Assembly (NCBI RefSeq): GCF_041146395.1
Contig: NC_090989.1
Span: 251,462,843-251,526,842, forward strand
Direction: 5' to 3'
Length of the DNA stretch: 64,000 nt
DNA from: Eulemur rufifrons
Taxonomy: Eukaryota; Chordata; Mammalia; Primates; Lemuridae
In this document: positions 48,101 to 61,843 of the stretch, one piece after another
How positions within the stretch are numbered: position 1 is the stretch's first letter
Layout: each line of letters starts with the position of its first letter
Translations under genes and position numbers: made by a program
Notes under the pieces: model-generated
What the model saw: only the letters and a program-made list of their open reading frames with translations
Databases searched by the model: none
What the model was told of the DNA's origin: nothing

Positions 48101-49733
48101 CCTTAGTGCAACTGCAGCAACGCTGTGAATTTTCATGAGGAGCTTTGGTGGCAATGTAATGAGGAGAAAAATAATGTTATTTTAAAAGCGTGCTAAAAGT
48201 GTTTGAAATAGTGAAAAAATGCAAACAATAAACTGGTAAAAACCAAACTACAGACTACTGTGCAACCATTTAAAAGAATGAAGTCGCTCTCTGTATATTG
48301 AGATTGAAAGGGGCTCCACGATGTTAAGGGGAAGGGGGAGCAAATGTGCACAGAAAATGTGTGCAATGTGGTGCTACTTATGTTAATATACCAAATAAAA
48401 CTACAAAAACTAAAAAGGCTCAGAACGATTACCTCTGGGGAGGAGAATGTGATGGGGGAGAGTAGAAGAGAACTTATACTTGTTGAAATACTTGTATTGT
48501 CAAATTAAACAATAATAAACACATCAAACTGGCTACAGTTAGAGTCTGATATCTTAGGAAGATGAATAAATTCCACTGATAGAACTGCTCTCTTGTTTAG
48601 AAAAACAGCTTGGGGGGGGCTCCCTTGGATATGGTCTGGAAGAAGAGAAGCAAGGTAAAAAATTTTAAAAAGGACAGGACTCTGTGGAAAGGAGTCCTGG
48701 CAGCTGCAGAGGGAGAAGGCTTTAGAATAGATGGGAACGGGATCTTAGGGTGGAGGATAGATCAAGTATTTTGTGGGCCGCTGGAGCCTGGGGAGAAAGA
48801 TGGACAGGAGGGTGGCTGGGATGGCAGAGGAATTTTGAAGGATAGTAATGACCTATATTTCACTGCATATGTGCTGTGCTGTGATTTATCCTCATGAGAC
48901 CAATTTTTTTTTAGAAAAGTCTGTTATACACAGCAGCCTTGAGTCAGTGAAACTTTGGTCCCTGAAGGGAGAGGGACAGTGTTCAGGGTGAAGTGAGATG
49001 GTGGCTGTAGGAGCTGTGGGCAGTGGTTGGGAGCCAGGTGACTTCCAAGGAGCAGGCTGCACAGTAAACTGACTTTGGAATAGACATGAGATAAACCCCC
49101 AAGGGAATGGTGACCTGGAACAGGGGGGAGATATTTGGGTTTTCTAAGAAACTGAGGGAAAACACTCCCAAACCGGAGCCAACCAGTCCCAAGTTCTCAG
49201 GAGGGGCTCAAGTTGGAATTGGATGAGAGGCTCAGCTTCTAGGGTTTGGAACCCTCATTCCTTTCCATCCCTCAGACGTAACAACTGACACCTCACCTCT
49301 AAGGCAGCTTCCTCTCAGCCTAATCCAGTGTTTGATGGGACTACCAAGTCTTCTCTCTGGGGTCCCATACCTTTACCCCTGCAGCTATCCCCTGGAATAC
49401 CTGGAATCTTCTTGGCCTCAGAGATGCCACCTAGAGTTTCAGGCTTCTGCAGAGAACTGTAGCTGTCCTCTTTGCCTTGCAGGAGATAAGGTGCCTGGCA
49501 GTGCCAATGACTTGGTGGCTTGAGTCTTGGAGTCATCTAGGCTGAGTTGGTTTATTTGTGGCACCTCATTGCAGACCCAGCCCAGAGTACCTGTCTACTC
49601 CCCATATCTCCCTCACCCCCCAGACACACTCACCCAGCTTCACTTGGAGCGGGGATGGTTTGTAATTCATGGCTACTGACTCACCCTCCCGGGCGTCACA
49701 GTCTCCGTCTGAGATGGAGGCGGCGGCTGGGTC
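45040..49733 (-). CDS. FAM219A: FAM219A coding span (5 coding exons seen, first coding exon outside)
   Basis: Exons on the minus strand: 49733-49634, 46914-46812, 46601-46521, 45820-45766, 45198-45040. All have GT-AG ends and matching phases and give 165 residues. The known protein is about 185 aa, so about 20 N-terminal residues are coded by an exon to the right of the window. The function of FAM219A is unknown. Visible features are a basic, Ser-rich middle (ARKGSLKNGSMGS, QQPKKNN), an acidic patch (DDEDLDLIP) and a Cys-rich tail (CMCCQ near the C-terminus) that might be lipid-modified. No enzyme or membrane motif is seen. The protein is extremely conserved in mammals as I recall it. Two alternative splice sites (an in-frame donor in exon 49733-49634 and a CAGCAG acceptor at 45200) predict isoforms. 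Confidence 0.94.
45766..45820 (-). CDS. FAM219A: FAM219A exon DDDFDMSRYSSSGYSSAE
   Basis: The acceptor is ATGGCCAG and the donor GCTGAG|GTGAGC. The exon has 18 codons and is Ser/Asp-rich. Confidence 0.93.
45975..46241 (+). repeat. Alu SINE (sense) in FAM219A intron
   Basis: It runs from ggccaggtgtggtggctcac to gatcctgtctcaaaaacaaa. The right arm is shortened near tgcagtgatctataaagatc. Confidence 0.92.
46521..46601 (-). CDS. FAM219A: FAM219A exon LVVPNKGYSSLDQSPD...
   Basis: The acceptor is TTCACCCAG and the donor GACAG|GTGTGT. The exon has 26 full codons ending VALDTD. Confidence 0.93.
46812..46914 (-). CDS. FAM219A: FAM219A exon KQRELARKGSLKNG...
   Basis: The acceptor is TCTCCTGCAG and the donor ACGAG|GTAGAG. 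The exon codes 33 full codons with split Glu and Arg codons at its ends. Confidence 0.93.
46915..49633 (-). other. FAM219A: FAM219A intron between exons KQREL and DPAAA
   Basis: It contains an L1 3' fragment (+) at about 48190-48530 (accatttaaaagaatgaagt, acctctggggaggagaatgt). The rest is unique or too diverged to name. Confidence 0.6.
48190..48530 (+). repeat. L1 3' fragment
   Basis: The wording accatttaaaagaatgaagt and gattacctctggggaggaga is typical of old L1 3' ends. Confidence 0.65.
49634..49733 (-). CDS. FAM219A: FAM219A exon beginning DPAAASISDGDCD
   Basis: The acceptor is CCCATAG; the exon has 33 codons plus one base to ...LQVKL; the donor is CTGG|GTGAGTG. An internal GTGAGT at 49684-49679 (exon end 49685) has the same phase and would remove 17 residues. 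Confidence 0.93.
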
Positions 49734-51531
49734 CTATGGGGAGAAGGCAGAGAGACAAGGAGTGTTAGGAAGTGAATACAGGGGACTGCTCTCAGCCCTG
49801 AAGCTAGCCTTCCCACCTGCCCTCTGGGTTGCCAGGAGCATTCGCCACTGGCAGCAGCAGGGGATTCAGGGAGAGCAGGGCAGACGCATCCACCGTGGGA
49901 CAAAGACACTGGGCTGGGTAGAACAGCCAAGGATCTTGGTCCCAATTACACCCAGCTGGGTGTCTGTCTTCAAAGTCCTGTGATCTAGCCTCCTCCAGAA
50001 AGGCCACCACGATTTCCTTAAATCCACAGGACTTCCTTTTCTTAACTCCCATACTCGTGGCCCTTCTCCTCGGGCCCTTCCTATGTACTTATCTGGCAAG
50101 GTTTTTCTAGGTTCCTGAGAGTTGAGGTCTGAATTAAGGTCAGAGTAGGTGCTTCCTGAGTCAGGCCTTCTCTTTCTGTTTTCTAGAGCTGGACAAGTTC
50201 ACAGGATCCAGAGAACTGACTGGCCAAATCAGGCCAGACTTCAAAGCTATAGGCACTTGACAAAACAGAGTTCTAATGAGGACTTCTTTAGTTCACAGAT
50301 GAATCCTAAAGAGTGTTTCCTGGGAGAACCTGAAAGGTTGGCTGTGTATGGTAGGTGAGAAGACAAATAATGACAAATCAGCAGGTGGCCAGTTAGTCCT
50401 TCACTGCCCAGGGTGCAAAACACTTGATACTATCATACAGATGACAAGCAAGGTCGGAAGGCATGCATTCTGTGGATTGTCCAGGGTCTGCAAGCTTGTC
50501 AGTCTCCCTCACTGCCCTTGTCACTAACCTCCTCCCACTGAGCTGGTCCCTGTGCTGCCCAGAGTCCTTATCTAGCCTTGCCACCCCCTCTAAAACATGC
50601 TCCTCTGCTGCCAGAGCCAGGGCACTAGCCCACCCTGTCTCAGTCAGTTGGAAGGGGCTGGAGTCATCCACATTCTCCCTGAGACACTGCTGACCAAACG
50701 TTGATATGGGTGCTGCCACCCTGGGCATCTTTGCGTTTTAACCAGGGCCTGCAGAGTGGTAAGCCTAAGGTATGAGGATTGCAGAGGGCTTCCAAGGCTG
50801 CTGCCTATTCAGCCTCTGGGGATGCAGAGAGCATAGGTAGAATGCTGCCATGGGGTCAGGCCCAGGGATCTGAGTGGTGGCTAATGACCCAGAGAGGCTA
50901 AGATATATTAATATAACCATTATGGTGGCTTCTGTTTCCTTTAAAATGAGGCAGCAGGGACTAAAACATGCTGTCACTAAGGACAAAGGGAAAAGTCTAG
51001 AATGTTTGGAAGGGAAATCCTAGCCTTGTCTGTGTTCCTTCAGGCCATCCAGAGCACAAGCCCCTGGATGGGCTATGTCACCACAGTGGTTTGCAAGTTC
51101 CTGAGGGCAGAACCTGGGCCTCCTTCCTCTCTCTGATCCCTACCCCTTAGCCATGATTGAGAGGGCAGCGGGAGGAGGCTTTGCCCCAAAAGGTCAGGTG
51201 CCATAATGTCTGCATCTAAGGCAATTTCCCATGCTGCAAGCCTCCCTAATCCTTCATCTTCCTGGGCTCAGCAACCTTCCTGGGAGACTCCTCATAGACA
51301 GCACCTGCCCTGCATGGCCTTGGAGATGCTTACATGCCCTTCTGTGGCCAAACAGCTTCTCAGCTGCTACCTGCTCTGGTCACAGTGGGTGACAGGGAGT
51401 GCTCACTCTAAAGCAGCTGGAGGGAGGACTTTTCAAAGGGTAAATCCCATAAGCATGCTGGTGGGACCCTCCCAGGGAAGCACTGGCAAATCTCCAAGTT
51501 CCTCAATCACATTCCTTCACTTCTTCTGTAG

Positions 51532-52026
<495 letters not shown>

Positions 52027-53179
52027 TGGATTGACATTTTTATACCAGTAACTGCTAAATCTGTGGCCTTCCAATCACACATCTGCCCCTTAACCCTCCA
52101 TCCCATCTATCACATGAGAGTGTTAGGCTTCACTGTCCTTTCCCAGGGGATGATTTTAAAAATCACAAGCCCCGGGCATCTGGGGCTAACTTTTTACTCC
52201 TTAGGGCAGGCCAGTTCATCAGAGTCTCTTCTCTCTGGCTGGAGGTATGATAACATTGGAGGTAGACTCTGCAGGAAGGGCAGGGCCTGGGAGACAACTC
52301 TGGCCATAGGGACCCGCATGTGGTCCTCAAGGCCCATGGGGCAGTTCCTGGTGGTATCTGATCCTGAGTGAAATGGCAGCTCCTTTGGGCCATAAGCCCA
52401 AGAGAGGGTGAGAGTTCCTGTGCCAAGCCCACAATTTAGCATCTCCCCTGACACTGTACATGATAGAAGGCCATCTTAATGGTAAGCACAAAGATCTCTG
52501 GCACTGTGACTGCAAAATCAAGCCTTTACTGTGGGCTTCCTGTATGTCTTCCCTTAGAAATGCAGCCAATGCACTATGACCATCACATGAAGATATAATC
52601 AGGAGATTAAATGTAAAATATTCATGAATGTAAGTATCAGAAAGGACTCCAGGCAGAAGGAAGTGTCTGGGTCCAAGAAATCAGGGAGAATTTAAAATGC
52701 CCCCCAAGGATATCTGAAGGCATTAGCTAGATCCAGGAACTAGAGTGAGGATTAACAAGATTATTAATAAACACTTAGCAGAGACAGACATTGAAATGCA
52801 TCTCTAACAGCAACACATGTTTTTGCAACCCTTCAAACAAATTCTCCAAAGACTGTGGAGATGATTAATAGCTCAGTCTCACTGTTTCTGGGACAGGATA
52901 TATAGGCTAATGGCCAGTGCAAAGCCAATACAGCTAGAGGAAGGCAAAAGTGCCAGAAGAATCCTTAGAGTTAGTCTGGTCCAGTGATTTTCATTAAATT
53001 GTGTTCCCTGCGCGAGCGAGATAGGGGAGCAATGACAGGGGGTCTGGCTTCCCTCCAACCAGAGTAGATCCACCTTCATTTCATTTCAATAACAGCCTGC
53101 TGCAAGATTTTGGTTGGAGAAAAGGTTTTATTGTTTGGAAGAAAAGGTTAAAATCTATTGATTTAATCCAATCTGGTAT

Positions 53180-53300
53180 TTTAAAAATGTTTTATTATGG
53201 AAATTGTTATGGAAAGTAGAGGAAGCAATATAGTGAGATCATGGATGCCCATCACCAGCCTCAACAAATATCAACTTATCAACCCATTCTTTTTAATAAT
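53180..53300. repeat. Old L1-like fragment
   Basis: The wording gcaatatagtgagatcatgg and cccatcaccagcctcaacaa is typical of old L1 sequence. Confidence 0.5.
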
Positions 53301-54023
53301 GAGGAAACCTAGACCCAGAATAGAAGTATCTCACCCAGGGTCAGTGATGGAGTCAATGATCTTTCAAAGCTTGCAGGGAAAAGAGCACAACTAGGGCTAA
53401 GAGGTAGAGATGGGCCCTCTGGGAGGCTGTTCCATTCCTGCAGGCCCAAGCATCAGTCTGCATATTAACCTCCTCCCTTTCCTCCTACCTCAGGGCTGTC
53501 CTAGCTCATGAATTGTCTCTAGCTGGCTGACCTTACTTGTTGGAGCTGAGGGTAGCACAGTAGATACAATGGTAGGCTGGGACCCAGGAGATCAGATAAG
53601 CAGGATAGAATTGGGTGGGTAAAAAGGGGGAACAAAGGGAAAAAATCAGAAAGTAGAACCTTTAAGGCTCATGCCCATAGTCTTAGGAGGGAGGGGCAAA
53701 AGGGACTGCTTTCCTGAATGATCAGCAGAGCTTTACAGGTTGCTCTGGCAGGACTCTAAGTGACAAAAAAGACTTGTAGGGGGCTTTATAGTTCTTCACA
53801 TAAGTCTTCAGATCCATGAGCTCATCTGATTCTCACATGTACCCAATAGACATGTGATTGCCTCCCCAACATTCAAATCATACCCCTCCTCCTCCACTGG
53901 GCAACAGACACAGCTTCAGTGGGTTGACTTCACTCTCAGTGCTAAGGGGATGCCCTGACTAAAGGAAGACAGTCTACTCTACACAGTCCCATCCTCCTTG
54001 CCACACAGACTGAAAGGAAGATT

Positions 54024-54255
54024 GGAATGGTTAAAGCATAGACTCTGGAGCCTGAGTGTCTAGAATCAAATTCTAGCTCCTCCATTTACTAGCTGTGTGA
54101 TCTGGGCTTCAGTTTCTTCATTGATAAAAGAGGACTCATACTGATACCTATGTCAAAGGTTCTTTGACATAAAATGAGTTATCATATGTTAAGTACTTAG
54201 AATAGTACTTTGTATAGTATATACTGAGCACTATATCCATGTTAGCTATAAAGTT
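54024..54255 (+). repeat. MIR element
   Basis: The order ggttaaagcatagactctgg, caaattctagctcctccatt, actagctgtgtgatctgggc, aaatgagttatcatatgtta is a sense MIR. Confidence 0.85.
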
Positions 54256-54526
54256 GTCATTAGTATAGGTTCAGTGAGGCCTACACAGTCATGGACAGTG
54301 TGCCCAAGGAGTGACTGGCCCACAACTGCAGCCCTGACACCATATAGCTTGGGGCCTGGTTTATATACAGAGGTATCTGTGGAAAAAGTCTTCCCTCCAC
54401 AGGGTGAAGAGGGGCCTTACCAGAGGCATTCCTGTTTCCTTTCTTTCTTTACTCTACCGTGCTACAATTCCCTCACTTATTTAATAATACTAGGCCTGCA
54501 GCTTGTAAAGACAAATAGAAAATAGC

Positions 54527-54660
54527 CCAACCAGGCACAGTGGCATGGCCTGTAGTCCCAGCTACTCAGGAGGCTGAGCCAGAGTATTGCTTGAGCCTAG
54601 GAGTTCAATTCCAGCCTCGGCAACATAGCGAGATCTTGTCTCTATAAAAAAAAAAAAGAA
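54527..54660 (+). repeat. 7SL-derived monomer (sense)
   Basis: It reads caggcacagtggcatggcct to gagatcttgtctctataaaa with an A/GA-rich tail. Confidence 0.82.
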
Positions 54661-54729
54661 GAAGAAAAGAAAAGAAAATAGTCCCACCTTTAAGAAGCTC
54701 TCAGTAATTATCAATAAATGTGACAAGAG

Positions 54730-56300
54730 CCATATAAAAGTAGAAGCAATGGGACAAAGGGAGGGTGGTCAGAGGAGACACTTGAAAAGATCTCAAAACA
54801 TCAGTTCACCAGTTAGTTTAAGAGGAGGAATGACATTCAGGGAACATGTGTAAAGGCTCAGAAGCATGAAACTAGCATGGTACATTCAAGGAACTATCAA
54901 CATTTTGCTACAGTTGAAGCCTTGGAAGGCATGATGAAAAGCAGCAAGAAATCAAGTTCAAGGGGTCAGCAGGGCTCAAGTCATGATGGAAGGAGGGCCT
55001 TGGTTTTGTTCTTTATGCAGGAGATTATGGGGGGGGGGGGCAGTGAAGCCTCAAGCAGGGGAGTTACATAATTTGAGATGGAGAAGGGCCCTCTGATGTG
55101 GGTGGGTGGAAGAGAGATAAGGATATTTATGAAACTACTACAACAGTGCCAGCAAGAGATAGCAGGGACCTGAACCAAGCGGAAGCAGAAGATGAAAGGT
55201 CAGAAAGGAGGATGTCATTGAGGGTGGAACTGGCAGACTTTAGATATAAAATGTAAAAGGAAGAGTCCAGACATTCCTACTTTTCTGTCTGGAGTAATTG
55301 GGAAAGGAATACTAATTTTTAAGACAGAAGGTGCAAGAGAAGGCACAGCTACATGGCCAGGAAAACCAGGTAAGTTCATTGGGGACATGTTGAATTTTGA
55401 TGTATCTTTTGTACACCCAGATGCTATCACTAGTCAGTATGATTTGAGGAGTGGGAACTCTTAAAAGAGATGTAGGCTGGTGGTGATGGAAGCCACAGAA
55501 GGGAATAAGCCCTCAGAGAGAATTAGCAGAATGAAAAAAGGCAAGAACCTAGGATGAAGCTCTGGGGGATATACAAACTTAGGGGATAAGTGGAAGAAGG
55601 AGACTCAGTAGGAACAGAGAGATGAGATGTAGGAATAGACCTAGGAAGTCATTCAGATAAAGTTTCAAGGTGAAAGATATCAATAGTGTCAATAGGCAAA
55701 TGGGTACATAAGACAAAGACAAAATTTAGAAATATGGAAGTCATAGGTAGCCTAAGTGAACACAGTTTTAGTTGAAGGATAGGAACAGAGCCCAGATTAC
55801 AAGGGATTTAGAAGGGAATCAGAGATGAGGAAGTAGAGACAGTGAACACAGGCTATTCATTCAAGGAGCTACATTGACAAGGGAAGAAATGAAAATGGAT
55901 GACAGACAGAGGGAGCTTTAGAGTTGTAGGATTTCTTTAGAGCAAGGAAATGCTAGACAACTATTCTAGACTGAGGGGAAAGAAGCTGGGTAGAAAAGGA
56001 GATGTTTGATGGGGCATGATCTTTGAGAAGTCAAGAGCAGAACCAGAGCCTTAGACCAGAGAAGGAGGCTCCTTACTGAAATGGAAGGGAGGTGAGAATA
56101 GATGAGGGATGAAGACAACATGGAGGTAGAAAGGTGGGTGAAAAGTTAAGGAAGTTTGTTCCTTCCTAAAAGCTTTGTTAGGTAAAAGAAGGGGGTGAAC
56201 ACCAAGGGGTTGGAGAAAAGAGGGATACTTGGTGCCTGGCCAGAGCAGAAGGAGATCAGACTGGCTGGGATCCCAGCAATAACCTTCATCTTTCACTCAC
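54730..56300. repeat. Purine-rich ancient interspersed repeat, family unassigned
   Basis: Phrases such as gacatgttgaattttgatgt, aagctctgggggatatacaa and gaagtagagacagtgaacac belong to the same repeated text as 29440-30240. No coding potential is seen. Confidence 0.4.
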
Positions 56301-58684
56301 CCATGTCATCCAATCACAAGGATGAAAGGTGCTATCCGTGGTGCTGAATAATCTTGCTTTTTGTCTTGTGGGCTGAGCATGGATGATTCAGGGTAGAGAC
56401 ATGATTCAATTTTAGCTTTCCCACAGGGGAGGGTAACCTCTGTCCTCACCTCCAAGCACTAATTCTCAGGAAGATGGAAATCAAAATGGATTTAGAGTAA
56501 GGTATGAAGAGGGAAAGTGCTTGTACCAACATTATCTAAAATTTCTTCACAAAACACAGATAAATTTTCCTTTAGTTCTAAGGGGAGTTGGGGGAGGCAG
56601 TTCTGAGTTGGGGAATGCTGAAAGGCTACCTCTGGAATAAGGCCATGTCTGTACCCTGTTTAGTTTCTCTGGGTGATAGCAGGAAGCAGGACAGACAGAA
56701 AAGCAGAAAGCAGGAAGCAGGGCCAGGAAGGATAGTGCTGATAAGGAAACAGGAAATCAGAGGAGATCTGGGGCTCAGGCCATTCTCTAACAATTGGGCA
56801 CAGCAAAATAGGGCACCAAAGACAAGCTCTGTTTCCTGTCACAATCTGTCCAGAGGTCAGCTCAGAAACTACCTGGTGCTGTGGTCCTCCTATTTGGCCA
56901 CTCCCCTAAAACATCTCTTGGCAGTGTATGGAAATAAGCATGTTTAGAAATCATATTTTAGAAGGTGATCCAGGAAATACAACTCAACTTCACTGAGGGT
57001 CCATAGCTGGGCAGAAACCTTACCTCTTGTCCAAGAATATTCAGTAGCAACCTAGGTATTATTTGGTTGGCTCTATTGCCCTGAAGAGGGCTGTTATTTA
57101 GCCTCTAACACATTCTCAACTGTCTCTGACTCCATATCTCAACATGTGAACCATTTGGCCAATGACAGCTCTTTCTCTACAGTGTGACCTAAAGCCACAC
57201 CTCAACACACTGGCCATTTCCTGAGTCCCATTGTTGGGCAGCTTCTGTTTTTGTTCCCCATCTCTCTTCATCCAGGATTTCTCCAGGAGCTGCCTGCAGT
57301 GCCAGGCAATTGGCCAGGACTTCTATCCTTTTGGGACATATTAAGATCTCTAGGGGTCCCACTTATAGGCAAAGACAAAGGACTTATTATAGGGGTAAGG
57401 TCCTTGGGGGAGATCCAGAGGAGAATTAGGGAAACATAAGGGAGAGAATTTCTCCAAGTATCAGTGGATCTTACAAATAGGGAAGGAAGAATAGAAGAGC
57501 TGAAGAGAAAGTTTGTGAAGCCTGAATTTGGGAGAGAAGGCAGAGGATCGTAGCTAGCTCAGGGAGGTCTCTCTTATTAGTCTAAATCTCCTCAGTCTTC
57601 TAGGTTTTTCTCTAATAGCAGATCCAATTCAAATAAAGTCAACATGCTGAGTGTCCACTCTCTTTCCAGCTCTAGACTACATGCTGGCTGTAGAATGCAG
57701 AGGAGGAAAGCACTCTTTCTTTATACACAACATACTTCTGCAGAACATTTTGGCGTAAAGTGAAGTTCACCAAAAAGAAATGGGAAGAATTCTCATGCTA
57801 GGGCTAGAGTTTGGAACTCAAGCTGATCCTTTGAGTAGCTGATTATTTTCTCTCCTTAAACAGTTCCTAGGATAGAATCCATTACCCAAAACAAGCACCT
57901 CCAAGCGTTAGTATCTATATGGTGTCTGTTACTGGGACAACCAAAATGGAGGCGGGTTCTACTTACTCTAGGCCTAGTAACAACTGTAGCCATGGGACAC
58001 TTAATAGATCTTTCTATTATAAAGTAATACATGCTAAAATTTTAAAAAATCACCTATAGTTTCACCACCTTGAGACAACCTCTATTAATGTTCTAGCATA
58101 TCTTCATTTTTTGTTTATACTACAGTAGCAAAACTCTGGGGTTTCCCTTTTTTAGGAGTTGGTACTGCTCCCATCTTCATGGTCACAAGGTGAGCCTCCA
58201 GGAACCATGTTGGTTCCATGTGCTCCCACCCCTTTGGGTATATGCTTGGACCAGGCTGAGCCAATCAGTCTTCCCCCAAAATTGGGAAGTGGGACTAAGA
58301 GGAGATTTAAAGTTCAAAACTGTGGCGTGGTAGCAGACATAGCCATTGCGGAGAAAGACAAGAATAAAGCTGATATTCAGAAAGAAACAAATAAAAGAGA
58401 TGGAAAGAATGCTCCCTAGGTTTCAGGCTCAGGTTCTAGAGTCTGCCCTATCCCTCCAAGGCTTGACCTCATGCTGCCCTTAGACACTATGAGAAACTGT
58501 AGCATGCTTGTAGTCTATTCGCCTTCTGAGCTTAAAATAGCTTCAATAGGATTTTGCTACTATAATCAGAGAGCATCAACTAATACATGTGCATAGAACA
58601 ATATTTAAAGAAGAACACACTGTATCTTGTATTCTGTATTTTAAAAAAATTAGTATCAGAACATAAGCTCTCCACATTTTTTTA

Positions 58685-58849
58685 AAAAATAGAGACAGGG
58701 TCTTGCTATGTTGCCCAGGCTGGAGTGCAGTGGCTATTCACAGGAGCTAACATAGCGCACTATAGCCTTGAGTTTCTAGCCTCAAGTGATCCTACCACCT
58801 CAGCATCCTGAGTAGCTGGGGATACAGGTGCACGCCACCATGCCCAGCT
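58685..58849 (-). repeat. 7SL-derived monomer (FLAM-like), antisense
   Basis: It reads agagacagggtcttgctatg to ccaccatgcccagc. It sits inside L1-like text. Confidence 0.85.
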
Positions 58850-59185
58850 TCATATTCTTACATAGTTTTTTGTAACTATCAGTTTAATGGCTGTGTATAA
58901 TATCCATAGAGAGGATGTACAATAACTTTTTAATGATTCACTTATTTTTGACATTCAGATTGTTTGCAATTTTTCACCATTATAAATAATGCTATACTGA
59001 AATCCATATATATTTGCATTTAGGATGATTTCCTAAATAAAGTAGAATTACTAAGTCAAAAAACATGAGTGCTTTTAAGATTCCTGATATATATTGCCAA
59101 ACCGCTTTCCCAAAGGATTGTTCCAATTTACAATGCCTCCAGTCATGACTGAGAATATAGCTGGTTTTTAATATTTTATTTTTCA
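58850..59185. repeat. L1-type fragment
   Basis: The phrases attcagattgtttgcaattt, tataaataatgctatactga and gccaaaccgctttcccaaag are standard L1M wording. A related piece lies at about 57990-58130. Confidence 0.65.
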
Positions 59186-61565
59186 CTGTGTGCCAGGGAA
59201 TTTCAGGTCATCATATCTATCCATCATCCTCCAAGAGAGCTCTGTTCCCGCCCTCATTTACCTGATTCCCTCTGGGGACTCTTCTTTCATAGAACAGAAT
59301 TTCCTCTGGGCATCACCTGCCAGACAAAATACTCCTGACTTGAGGCCACCAATTAAGAACAAAAGGAGGAAGACTGTTACAGTGACGCTTGGGAAGGGTT
59401 CTAAGTGGAGTGCCAGTACTGTCTGGTAGCTGGCCACCTTGCTTTCGCTAGTCCTCACCTACGGTAGCACATCAGCTGTAGGAACCAAATGTAATTGCAG
59501 AGCTGGGAGGCAAACCTCACAGCCTATCTCTTTTGCTCTCAGACTTGCAGTGGGAGAATTAACCAAAATGGCTCTGGAGTTATCCCAGCTACGGTGGCAG
59601 CTCCCACTTGCTTACCTATTATATAGTTTTCAGAAATAGCTGCTCAGAAACAGGAAAAGAGAAGGATAGTGAAAAGTATGAAGCTAGTAGTGAGATAGCA
59701 AAAAGCTATATTTGTTTTGAAATAGAGAGACAAGGGACCAGGGAGTTTTTAAAAAGAAGATTTGGATTTAGAAACCATGCTTCTTCATGGTTAGGACTGT
59801 GGTTGTCCTACACTCTCATTCCCACTCTCCTGGAAACCCTTTGTTTGGGAGATAGGACAAATACCTCAACTCAGAGATACCCACTGTAGCAGCTGTGGCT
59901 TGGGGGAAGCCTATGTATAAGAGCCTAGGGGACAAGCCTCATGACCCAGGAGTTAGCAGCCAGAGTTAGAAATTGAGAAGCCTTGTTCCTTCTGGGAGGC
60001 CTGGCTTGGCCTATCTCCTGTCCTTCATCCCCTGAGGCAGATGTTGAGGAGGCTTCTGCCTTGCCCTTGGACCAGCGAGAGACACAGGTCTTGGCCTACA
60101 CAGTCTTGTGACCTAAAAGGTCTTTGAGCCCCACATCATCGCCCCCCACTGCCCAACCTGTTTAGGGAAAGATCATCTCATTTAATAGAGAAAGGGTTAA
60201 GGTGCAAAGTTCTTTAAAAATAGATCAACAATGGTTGAAATGGCAAATTTCATGTCTCATATATTCTACCACAATAATAATTTTTAAAAAAAGATCAACC
60301 AGCAGGGCCTAAGCAGAAGAGAGGACAGTATTGGGGTGGGTGGTGGAGAATGGGCAGACCCTTTCTCACTTTTTATAATCAGGTTCAGCCAACAAAGACT
60401 TTTGAGGATGAGGCCTTTCATAGGAGAAGGGAAATTATTCTTAGGTCAAGGGAGCTGGAGGGGCTGGGGATTTGAGGTTGGGTTTCTGGGACCTTTATAC
60501 TTGGGGTGCCTCTTAGACAGGGCCCAGAGAACAGGAAGATGGGAACCAGGCTAACAGAGCTTTAGGGAGCATGGGCCAGAGGCTCTTTCAGTTTCCTTCC
60601 AGGATGTGAATTCCAGTTCCTCAAAGTAAGAAAGGAAGCATAGACACTGAGGAGAGATACTGCCCAGGAACCAACATGGAGCATTTGATTGGAGAGTCCT
60701 TGAGACTGGTCCCTCAGAGCCCTGCATGTGCTGGGAAGCTACAGCAGGAGAAATGCCAACAGACACTGACATTTGTCTTGGGCCAGATTGACTTGTGCAT
60801 CCTTGTCTGGATCTTAGTCCCAAATCTCATGTAAGGGTTTTTGGTAAGCTTCATTTATCCGAGGAACTGAGCCTGGCCTGCACTGGTTCATGAATCTCTG
60901 GGGCTCCTTGGTTTCCCAGGAAAGCAAAGTAATAGTCTGGCAGAGTCTATGGGATGCCTTCCCAGAGCTGCCATCTCTGATCTCTTCCCTGTGCAATGGA
61001 CAATGGATTTGGAGGACTGGTATCAAATAGCTTCTTCCCTCTGTGGCATTTCCTACCCCTGTCCTTCCTCTCTCTTCAGCCTGTTCTAACTCTCTAACCC
61101 CATTATGCCTGGCAGGTACTACTTTTAGCTCACAAAGACAATTTGCAGCTCTAAAGCTCAACTCTCTGGCCAGAGAAGTCTCCTAGTCTTTCCTTTTCAT
61201 CATCCCAATAATTAAACATTGGTGAATTTGCCACTTGTTAAAAAATTTGATATTCACTGAACACCAACAGGGGGCAGGGCACAATGTACATTGGGGAGGG
61301 AAAAACAACCAAGCCCTGGTTCTTGCCAAGAAGACTTTAAAGGTAGGGAGGTGACAGGCACACATACCAGCCTATCTAAGGCAGAGAGAGGAACAGGAGA
61401 GGCAGGAATGCATGAAGGATGGCGGGAGCACAGGGGACAGTGATGGTGCTGGAGGTTAATTATCCTCCCTGACAGAGGAACAGGCCTGGACAAGAGCTTT
61501 GTTAAACCAGAGGCCCAGCTCTTGGGTCACTGGGTACTTTGGCCGAGGGTTTTAAACAACGATTG

Positions 61566-61792
61566 GTGCCGTGGCGTCAGCCTAGCTCACAGCAACCTCA
61601 AACTGCTGGGCTCAAGTGATCCTCCTGCCTGAGCCTCCCGAGTAGCTGGCATTACAGGCGAGTGCCATCATGCTTGGCTACTTTTTTCTATTTTTAGTAG
61701 AGATGGGGTCTCAAACTGCTGACCTCAAGCAATCCTCCCACTTCAGCCTCCCAGAGTGCTAGGATTACAGGTGTGAGCCACCACGTCTGACC
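61566..61792 (-). repeat. Alu SINE (antisense), tail end truncated
   Basis: It starts within the right arm (gtgccgtggcgtcagcctagc) and ends ccaccacgtctgacc. The wording is strepsirrhine-like. Confidence 0.88.
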
Positions 61793-61814
61793 AATTCTAT
61801 TCTTATGACTTTTA

Positions 61815-61843
61815 GCTGCTGCTGCTGCTGCTGCTGCTGCTGC
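61815..61843. repeat. (GCT)9 trinucleotide repeat, read as CAG on the FAM219A strand
   Basis: Nine uninterrupted GCT units plus GC. Intronic. Confidence 0.95.
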
